Source: Bretschneidera sinensis
Lineage: Eukaryota; Streptophyta; Magnoliopsida; Brassicales; Akaniaceae
Direction: 5' to 3'
Assembly (NCBI GenBank): GCA_023935145.1
Contig: CM043699.1
Span: forward strand, 105,103,536 to 105,167,535
DNA: 64,000 nt
The stretch's first letter is position 1; each line of letters starts with the position of its first letter. Positions 55,880 to 64,000 of the stretch are shown here, in pieces. Made by a program: the position numbers and the translations under genes. The notes below the pieces were generated by a model that saw only the letters and a program-made list of their open reading frames with translations, was not told where the DNA came from and ran no database searches.

Positions 55880-57655
55880 ATAGGAAAGAAGAAATCCAAC
55901 AGAAAGCCTCCCCTATCAGTCCAAGAGAAGAATGATCTAGAATTTGTTCAAAATCATTTCAAAAACAAAGTTGCTACAGTACTAGATTCGCGAGAATGAG
56001 TTCCAGTAGACTCCAGCAAGAATGGATCCAAAGGATCAAGCAAAGTGTCAGAAAGCTCTTCCTGCTCCTTGGGAGAGGCAGAATCAAAGTCTTTAAGGCC
56101 TGAGTTGGATGGTTCTGGCTCAGGAAATGAAGAAAGCTCGCACATAGCTTCAATGGTGAACAGTAGCCAAAATCAAGCTATGGCAAAGAAATCAATGCAG
56201 GAAGATACCCAGGCAGTAGAGGATGAGTCCCTTAGCTCCTCTGAATATAGTGGTGAGGATGGTGAGGATACAGACCAGGTGGAATCCCATTCTTCAAGTG
56301 AGGAAGAAGATCCCAGCTGCCTGGCTACTGTTCACGGGAGACAGACTGCTGCAAGTCAAGGAAAGGATGAGGTGAGAATGGGAACTAGTCCTCACTCTCC
56401 TTTGAGGGCTGGGAGTCCCCTTAATGGGTCCAGCTCCAATGAACCCCTTAAGATGCCGGCTGCACCCTCTGGTGCTCAAGGTAAAACTAATGCAAAAGTG
56501 AAAGGTTCCAGTGGCATCCCCCCCTAAAGGAAAGCAGGAGAGCCCCTTGCGTTAGTCTATTTGCTGATAATAGAAAGCAAAGCAAGGGCCTTCAGCTCTC
56601 CTCTATTGAAAGTGAATGAGACACAGTATGCATTACTAAAGAAGACATAGAGGAGGTGTTTGGAGACTACCCCTACTGTTTGGTAGGATACTTTGCTGGA
56701 AGATTCCCAAGAAGGGCTGCCTTGAAGATGCTCACAGACTCATGGAAGGTAAGAGTCTCAACTCAATTTCATGATAGTGGATGGATAGTGTTTAAATTTG
56801 AAAATGCTGAGACTAGTATGAATGTGCTCCAAGAAGGTCCCTACCAAGTCTATGGTAGACCTTTACTTTTCAATTTGGTAATGAGAAAATAAGCACTATC
56901 CCCATTTGGATTCAGTTGAAGGGCCTGCCCCTTGAGTTGTGGACTGCTAATAACCTAAGTAAGATTGGCACCCAACTTAGGAAGCCCCTCTATGTTGATC
57001 AGTTTACAAACACTAAAGAAAGAATTTCATATGCTAGATTGCTTGTAGAGATTGATGTAGCAAAGAAGATTAAGTTATCTGTACCGTAAGCTTCTCTAAT
57101 GGGATCACCTTTGAGCAAACGATAGCCTATGAAAGCCTCCCTAAGTACTGCTCTAAGTGTAAGATTCTAGGCCATGACCTACACTCTTGCAGCCTAAATG
57201 GTAAGGCAGACAAATGAAGAAAGTAGAATGATAAGGGGACAGATATGGCAAGACAAGAAGGGAGTAAGGCTCATCCTACCTCTGATAAGGAGGGGAATTC
57301 TCTTGCTCCAGAGACTGGGGAGGCTGACCATTGTCCAGTTCCTCAATCTCTAGGTAAGGCAACACAAGAATCTAGAGATGCAGGCCAAACAATGTCCCAT
57401 CCTGAGGGGGTGGGGCCTAGTGGCAAAGAAACAAGAGTGGTTTATGACCAAAGGCCTGGCTCTGGCTCAGTCCCTTTGAATCCTCCTAAAAAGACCAATC
57501 ACCCTACTGAACCCCCTGTCACTAATGTTCAGCCTAAAAAAACAGGAGTGCAGGGGAGCTGCATCCAGTTAGCTAAGAAGAAGAAAGGTAGAGCAGTCTT
57601 GAAAGATCTTCAATCAGTTAGGAAGGGAGGGACAGCCTCCCAGCCACCCCAATGA
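55880..57655 (+). pseudogene. LINE ORF1 (copy 2)
   Basis: The start codon used in copy 1 is ATA here (55880-55882). The acidic serine-rich N-terminus (SSSEYSGEDGEDTDQVESHSSSEEEDPS) is followed by a stop at 56525. After shifts come the DUF4283-type domain (YCLVGYFAGRFPRRAALKML, WIVFKFENAETSMNVLQEGPYQVYGRPLL) and an intact-looking zinc knuckle CX2CX4HX4C (YCSKCKILGHDLHSC, near 57150-57192). The C-terminal part is open from 57245 to the stop that overlaps the ORF2 start. Confidence 0.85.
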
Positions 57656-60600
57656 TTGTAGTATGCTGGAACATCAGGGGTTTTCACAAACCCCTGAAAC
57701 ACAATGGGGTGTTACACCTCATGAAGAGCAATAAAATAGATGTGATGGGAATTTTGGAGTGTAAGCTGGATGAAGCTAAGCTGCTCAGAATCATGGGCAA
57801 CAAGTTCAACCTGTGGAATCAGATCAATAATTTTCCAACCCACCCTTCTGGCAGAATTTTGGTATTGTGGGATCCTTCTAAGGTCAGTATATCTATCATA
57901 GAAGCATGTCCCCAAGTAATTCATTGTAATGTTCTTTGCTTAATTTCCTCCTGTAAATTTGTAGTAAGTTTTGTTTATGGCTTTAATACCATTATTGCTA
58001 GAAGACCCTTATGGAATAACCTTTGTAATTTTAGCTATGATAATTTAGACCCTTGGCTTGTCTTGGGGGATTTTAACAATGTGCTTGTTGCTGATGAGAA
58101 AGCTAATGGGCTGCCTGTTACAGATTATGAGTTAAGAGACCCTTCACTTTGTTGTTGAGAAACAGGTTTATCAGATGTCAGTGCTACAGGGTGCTTGTTT
58201 ACTTGGTCCAACAACAAAGTCTGGAGTAAATTGGACATGGTTATGGTGAATAATGCTTGGTATCTAAAGGGGTTGAGAGCCCAAGCCTCTTTTCTTCCTG
58301 TTGGCTACCTCTCTAATCATTCTGCATGCCTTGTAAGCTTGATGGATGATGTGATTGGGGGCAGAAGATCCTTTAAATTCTTTAATATATGGACTGATCA
58401 TGACAAGTTTCTTGATACTCAAGTAAGATCACATTGGGGCAGATCCTTGGGAGGTACCAAACTGTTCAAACTGTGTAGAAACCTGAAAGCTCTCAAGCCC
58501 CAGTTTAAATTGCTTAATGAGAAACACTTTAGTCACATTTTAGTGAGAGCCATGGAGGCTCCAACTAAACTGACTAGTCTCCAAAGAGAGCTCCATGATA
58601 ACCCTTCTAATTCAGAGCTCCAAACTATGGTGGCTACTTTGAAGCTGAAGGCCTTTCAACTAGCTGAAGCAGAGAGGAGCTTCCTATCTCAGCAGGCTAA
58701 GTATAGATACCTTCTTAACAGTGATAGGGTTTCAAAGTTCTTTCATGGCTTGGTAAAAAAGAAGACTAGTAAAAACCATATAGCTACTATTGTATCCTCA
58801 AATGGCTCACTGACTACCTCTGAAGCTGAAGTGGTAAAGGAATTTCTAAAGTTCTATAGGGACCTTTTAGGGTCTTCTTCCAAGTGCAGTCCCCTTGACC
58901 TAGATGTCATTAGAGAAGGGCCTCTTATCCAAGAGAGTCAAGCTGATCTGTTGATCAAGGAAGTCACAGAGGAAGAGATAAAGGAAGCTCTGTGGGGTAT
59001 AGGGGAGGACAAGTCCCCAGAACCAGATGGCTACTCCTCTAGATTTTTCAAGAAAGCTTGAGATGTAATCAGCAAAGATATCACAGAGGCTGTGTAGGAA
59101 TTTTTCCATAATTGGAGACTTCTAAAACAGTTAAACCACACCTCCCTTGCGATCCCAAAATGCGAACAAGCTTCAAAAGTGGAGGATTTCAGACCCATAG
59201 CCTGTTGCAATGTGATCCACAAGATCATCTCCAAGATCCTAGCCTCCAAACTAGCTCCTTGCTTGAACCACATTGTCAACCCATCCCAGGCTGCCTTTAT
59301 CAAATCTAGAAGCATGGCTGAAAATATATATCTGGTTCAGGAACTGCTCAGAAAATATTGCAGGAAAAGAATACTCCCAAGATATATGATCAAGATAGAC
59401 CTTAAAAAAGTCCATGACACTGTTGAATGGGAATTTCTGAACAGTTTAATAGAGGGTCTTGGGTTTCCTGGAAAATTTAGAGAATGGATAATGGAATGTG
59501 TAACCGCAACTACCTTCTCTCTATCCATCAATGAGAGTCTGTATAGTTTCTTTGCTGGCAAAAGGGGCCTCAAACAAGGAGACCCTCTCTCCCCATACCT
59601 GTTTGTCTTGATAGTGGAGTACTTGTCTAGACTTCTTGGGAGATTGAATGAAGAAGATGGTTTCAGATATCATCCCAAGTGTGATAAACTCAAGATAACC
59701 CACTTGGCTTTTGCTGATGACCTCATTCTCTTTGCTAGAGTTAAGGCTAAATCTGTTGGGCAGCTAATGAAGTGTGTCAACTAATTCAGTGAATGCTCAG
59801 GGCTTCAAGCAAGCCTGGCCAAATCAAACATTTTTCATGCTGGAGTTAAGGCTGATAAGCTATTGGAAATCAGAAGGATTACTGGAATAGAAGATGGCAG
59901 CCTCCCTTTCAAATATTTGGGGGTTCCTCTGGCTTCAGCTAGATTAAATGCTACCTATTACTCCCCTCTTATTGATAAAATAGCTAGGTACATCAATGTC
60001 TGGGTTGGTTCTTCCTTCTCCTATACTGGTAGAACTGAACTGATCAAATCAGTGCTTCAAGGAGTAGAGTGTTTCTGGCTTGCCATCTTTCCCATTCCTG
60101 GCAACATCCTGGAGAAAATAATCAAGATGTGTAGATCTTTTCTATGGAATGGTAAGAGTATGGGTATGAGGAAGGCTCTTGTAGCCTGGGCTGACCTTTT
60201 TAAACCAAAAACTGAATGAGGTTTAGACTTGGTTGACCTAAAAGCATGGAACAAGGCTCTCTTTACCAGGGTCCTTTGGAACATCCACATGAAGAAGGAC
60301 TCTCTATGGATCCAGTGGGTGCAGCACTACTACCTGATGAACAGATCCATCTGGGAGATCATGGCAAGAAATGATGACTCCCCTCTTTGGAAGAGACTAC
60401 TAGAAATCAGGAATGACCTAACTGGCTAGTCAACTTCAACTCAGCAGGCCAGGGACAGACTAATGGAATGGAGAGTTCAGGATGATTTGTGCATAAGGAA
60501 AGTCTACAACTCAATCAGACAGAAAGGAGATGTTGTCAGCTGGGCCTCATTGTTGTGGAATGGTCACTGCCCCCCTAAGCACTCTTTTATTCTCTGGCTG

Positions 60601-61005
60601 GCCATTCAGAACATGCTTCTCACTAAGGACAGACTACTACTGGAAAGGGAGGACAAACTCTGCCCCCTATGTAAAGATCAAGATGAATCAAGGGAGCACC
60701 TCTTCTTCTCATGCATAATCAGTAAGGGAACATGGGATTCCATCAAAGTTTGGCTTAGTTGCAGAAGACAAATGTCCACAATTGAAAGTGCAATCAAGTG
60801 GACTCAAAAAGTAAAAGGAACTGGCCCCCCAGCCATAGCAAAAAGAATGGTCCTAGCATGCACAGTGTATTGTATTTGGATGGCTAGAAATGCTAAACTC
60901 TTTGAGCACACTCTTGTTCAACCCAGCAACCTAGCTAAGAAGATTCAACTTGTAATTTATAGAATAGTGTATGCTGCTTGCCCTGAGTTTAGGCTTCTTT
61001 TGTAA
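57652..61005 (+). pseudogene. LINE ORF2: endonuclease, reverse transcriptase, zinc-binding tail (copy 2)
   Basis: The 3354 bases keep one frame end to end (1118 codons), the same length as copy 1. Endonuclease: CWNIRGFHKPLK, LVLGDFNNV, but SDH is SNH (Asn codon 58315-58317). RT: SPEPDGYSSRFFKKA, VEDFRPIACCN, LKQGDPLSPYLFVL, FADDLILFAR. Tail: KLCPLC...HLFFSC. Six in-frame stops: TGA 58156, TGA 59059, TAG 59095, TAA 59782, TGA 60217 and TAG 60427. Compared with copy 1, several fit C-to-T or G-to-A changes (CGA, CAG and TGG codons). Confidence 0.9.
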
Positions 61006-61213
61006 GAGTATCTTGTTTAGCTTTTGTCTTGCTCTCATTGTAATTCTCCTGGGTATGCCCAGTGATTATGTAAGCTCTCCATCTAGTGATTAGGCTTCTT
61101 TTGTAAGCTTACTTTTGTTTTTTTGTATATGCTCCTCTGTAAATCCTCTGGGAATGCCTAGTGATTTTTTTTTACATGTTATGATCTATACAAGCTTTAT
61201 TTACTAATAAAAA
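61006..61213 (+). other. LINE copy 2 3' UTR and tail
   Basis: It contains repeated 'ctgggtatgcccagtga'-like segments (61050 and, altered, 61149) similar to those of copy 1, and a short A-run at the end. Confidence 0.6.
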
Positions 61214-61289
61214 AAAATCCATCATTCATAACATTCATACATAAACATACAAATTCAAATTAAATCTAAAAATCCATAACTAAACATTA

Positions 61290-61940
61290 GTAATAAAAAC
61301 ATCATCATCCCACTCAACTAACTCAGGGGTATCAAAGGGGTTGTACCTCTATGACATATACACCAGGGAAATCTACATCAGGGACACCTACACCAGGGAC
61401 AACCTAATCTTGATTGGCAAACAACAAAAGCTCACCAAATAAGTATCGATCGAATACAATATCTACGTCTGTATCGGGTATCCCTTGGAATATGGTACGA
61501 AGGAGCTCCACTTCTTTAATGCTAGTGTCTTGATATCTTGCACTCCATGGATATAACTAAAGACACAAAAATAATCCATTTAAATAAAAGGTATGTAATA
61601 AGACACTACATTGACGTTAAGACTAATGTCTACAAATGAAACCTTAACCTATAATGATTGTGACCAATGATGCTTCTCCAGAATAAAGTTCTCTTCCTTG
61701 TCAGTAACCCCAATAGAATACTACTCGTTCCAGTGTTTAAAATGTTCCTTGCATTGCATCCAATGAAGTTTCAATTATTTCAGCTCTACTTCCTAATTGA
61801 ACTTAGCCTTTAACCGTTGTTGAATTATTTACATCATTCTCCTAGTTGGGAATTGATTAATTAGCCCCCTAAAATATTGTTCTTCCCCCGCCGTTATAAG
61901 GAAAAATGTGTGCTTCTCATCTGTTCATTCTATCCTAGGC
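61290..61940 (-). pseudogene. Possible second (Myb/SANT-like) frame of the PIF/Harbinger element
   Basis: Minus-strand segments MPRIE-stop-TDEKHTFFLI, then KAKFN...LKLHWMQCKEHFKHWN and DKEENFILEKHHW, have the spacing of tryptophans and lysines seen in the Myb/SANT-like proteins of plant PIF elements. Stops are frequent. It is on the same strand as the transposase and separated from it by the LINE. The call is tentative; the downstream 50-codon open segment (61560-61400) is not recognised. Confidence 0.4.
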
Positions 61941-62835
61941 ATGTTTATTCATATATGCACTTTTAAAATTTACTCAATCATATAACATGTCACATATAAA
62001 ATAAAGAATATATTTACATTTACACGTCTATCGAGATACGCTTTAGATGCGTGTAGGTTAAGTTTCACTAATGTGCAACATTTACATGCAATAAAGTACC
62101 TAATGCTCATCATTATAGGCAAATTCCTAGCCACAGGTCCCTAAACAGACATACACTAACTTAACTTAAAGATGCATAGACACATAATTCTCAAGTTCAA
62201 AGCAACAAAACCTAGCTCAAATCAATGCATGACATGGAAAAAAATTAAAGACATTCTAATGGGACATAATGCAATGCATGAGACACACCTAAATTAACCT
62301 AAAGTCATGCATGCGAGAGACCCTAAACACTCAAGCAAATGCCATGCAAGGATGAGACATATCTCACTCATCTTTCTCTTTTCTCAAAGTTACCTCCCTT
62401 TATCCATCCCTAAAGACCCCCTAAGACCTTACATGCATGAAAGAAACACTTAAATCAACTTAATGGTATGCATACATGAGAAACACCTCCCTTTCTCTGT
62501 CCTTCCTCATCCCTCCCTTTTCTATGTCCTCCCTCCCTCCATCCCTTGCCAAGCATTTAACAAAATACACCAAAACACATATGGCAACAAGCGTGAGTCA
62601 CAAAACCACTACATTAGCAATAAACAACAACTTTCAAGTGAAAACAAACAACTAAGAACACATATGGCAGCAAGCATGAGTGATAACCTTTTAAAAATGA
62701 AAAAATAATAACTTTGGAGTTTAAACTAAGGACCAACAACACATAGCAACAAGCATGAGTGAGAACCCATTCAAAATGACAAAACAAAACCAGTAATCAC
62801 CATAGGCAACATTTCTTGACCCAAAAACTGACAAC
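61941..62835. other. AT-rich spacer, probably remainder of the DNA transposon
   Basis: No gene seen. Several direct repeats of 'atgcatgagaga' and 'gcaacaagcatgagtga' type occur (62583, 62668, 62745). Confidence 0.4.
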
Positions 62836-62975
62836 AAAAATGAGAATCTAATGAGAAGCAAATGAGCTTACCAAATGGGCACCTAATCAGAAGCAAATTA
62901 GAATACCAAATGGGCACCTAATGAGAATCAAATAAGAATACCAAATGGGCACCAAATGAGCAAAGCAAATGAGAA
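62836..62975. repeat. 35-bp tandem repeat, about three to four copies
   Basis: ccaaatgggcacc starts at 62871, 62906 and 62941, each followed by (a)aatgagaagcaaat-like text. The period is exactly 35 bp between the three cores. Confidence 0.85.
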
Positions 62976-63756
62976 GCAAATTACCAAGCCTACCATGAGA
63001 ACATCAATCAAAAACAAAGACAACATCATAAACTCATAAATGAGCATACAAAATATCATAATAGTAATTACCCAAAAATCACCAAACATAGTGAAAGCAA
63101 GCCACTGTCACCATACAACAACACCTAGCATTTTTTACATACAAATAAGTAGCAACAAAATTGTAAAAATAAATTCAAAAAAAGTAAGCAAAGAAATTTG
63201 AAAGTGTAAAAGCAGGAATCGAAGGAACATGTAGAAAGAAGATGAATTGAAAGCACGTAATTACGCATTTGAAACCCTAAATTAGTACTCAAAAAATTAA
63301 CTAAGTACTTTAAAATTGATGCCACAGCCCTGACGAAGAAGAGTAGAAACTAGGAATTTCCAATTCAATAACAAAGAATACAAACAAATTAATTACATAA
63401 AACGTACCCATTTGAAACACTTAAAATCGGTACCCGAAAAATTAAAAAAAAAATTAATCTTGAAATTTAATGCAACAACCATGAAGAATAAGACTAGATA
63501 CCATCAAATTTTAGTTGAGAAAGAAGTAAAATAACAAAAATAAACCATAGTAATGAAAAAACCATGACACAAAGCATACCCAAAAAGAGAAACGAAATAT
63601 ATGCATACATGGTGTCGTTGAGATCGTCGCACAATGGAGAGAAGAAGAACGACAAGGAATAAGTCCCTAAAGGGTGACTTATGGGTCTTCCATAAGTAAT
63701 AAAATATTAATTTTGATAAGTGACTGAAATAAGACCAAAAAGCATAGTTGTAAATT
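62976..63756. other. AT-rich spacer
   Basis: No gene recognised. A short perfect inverted repeat acttatgg...ccataagt lies near 63679-63699. Confidence 0.4.
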
Positions 63757-63925
63757 TCATTTCGTTTCGTTTCGGCCGAAATGATCGAAACGTGGTTGAA
63801 ACGACCGAAACGTTTCGGTTTCAACATTATACTGAAACAAAACACCCCTATACTTCGTTTTGCCTTTTTTTCGAGCCTGTTTTGGTCCATTTCGGACTAA
63901 ACATCATATTTCGACCGAAACATTA
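63757..63925. repeat. TTTCG/CGAAA-rich repeat
   Basis: Reiterated ttcgtttcgtttcggccgaaa, gatcgaaacg, gaccgaaacgtttcgg and tttcgaccgaaac words, with the palindrome tttcggccgaaa in the middle. It has the look of a dispersed plant repeat; class unknown. Confidence 0.6.
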
Positions 63926-64000
63926 CAATGTATTTTTCAAATTTTGAAGGGGTAATTTAGAAATTTTCACTATTTCTCTTCAATTTGGTGATGTGAGCGA

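Larger units (their letters stand above)
55761..61213 (+). mobile_element. L1-like LINE, near full length, copy 2
   Basis: The element is 5453 bp with 5' UTR, ORF1 (55880-57655), ORF2 (57652-61005), 3' UTR and an A-rich tail (ataaaaaaaaa), between perfect 17-bp duplications. It is the same family as copy 1 (7032-12691). It sits within the PIF/Harbinger remnant. The perfect duplication suggests younger insertion than copy 1, although its frames carry more stops. Confidence 0.95.

Noticed and set aside
63679..63699. acttatgg/ccataagt inverted repeat as the end of the PIF element
   Set aside because: No matching copy near the left end and no 3-bp duplication could be placed.

Overview
This window is from a plant nuclear genome, very probably a woody or otherwise TE-rich eudicot. 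The evidence is GT-AG split genes, plant-type Ty3/gypsy, Ty1/copia and L1-like retroelements, AT-rich spacers, and a plant PWWP-domain gene. I cannot name the species from sequence alone.

Positions 1-39124 are almost entirely retrotransposon, stacked about four levels deep. The outermost visible element is a minus-strand Ty3/gypsy element of the Tat/Ogre/Retand type (LTR 37347-37988; gag, protease, RT, two RNase H domains and integrase running leftwards to 32012). A plus-strand chromovirus of the Tekay/Del type (left of base 1 to 32011) is inserted in its integrase end. That element has itself been hit four times: an LTR of an Athila-like family sits in its 5' LTR (1-527), a reversed solo LTR of its own family lies between gag and protease (2140-4050), Athila-like element A lies in the integrase C-terminal part (6949-21405), and Athila-like element B lies in its 3' LTR (22989-31739). 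A minus-strand L1-like LINE (about 7032-12691) is inserted in the 5' LTR of element A. To the right of the Tat-type LTR lies a minus-strand LTR of copia type (37993-39124). Every retroelement reading frame carries stops or frameshifts.

Elements A and B belong to one family and share an unusual layout: an LTR with a TATA box and an array of TCGA-centred motifs, a tRNA-Asp-type primer site, gag plus protease, no reverse transcriptase, RNase H or integrase, then a reading frame resembling the 'putative plant transposon protein' family, then about 1.5 kb of conserved non-coding DNA with hairpins, tandem duplications and repeated polypurine-like tracts. They look like a non-autonomous lineage mobilised by a full Athila-type partner. 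This is the part of the window I consider most worth following up.

Positions 39156-52231 hold two host genes on the plus strand. The first is an intronless-CDS PWWP-domain protein (40063-42741, 892 aa) with an intron in its 5' UTR. The second is an eight-exon serine-rich protein (46534-52231, 811 aa predicted), whose exon phases all agree and whose first intron holds a repeat insertion. The spacer between them carries a 184-bp tandem duplication.

Positions about 54300-61950 hold a decayed PIF/Harbinger DNA transposon on the minus strand (transposase plus a possible Myb/SANT-like second frame). It is split by a second, nearly full-length copy of the same L1-like LINE family (55761-61213), flanked by a perfect 17-bp target-site duplication. 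The right end is AT-rich DNA with a 35-bp tandem repeat and a TTTCG/CGAAA-rich repeat.
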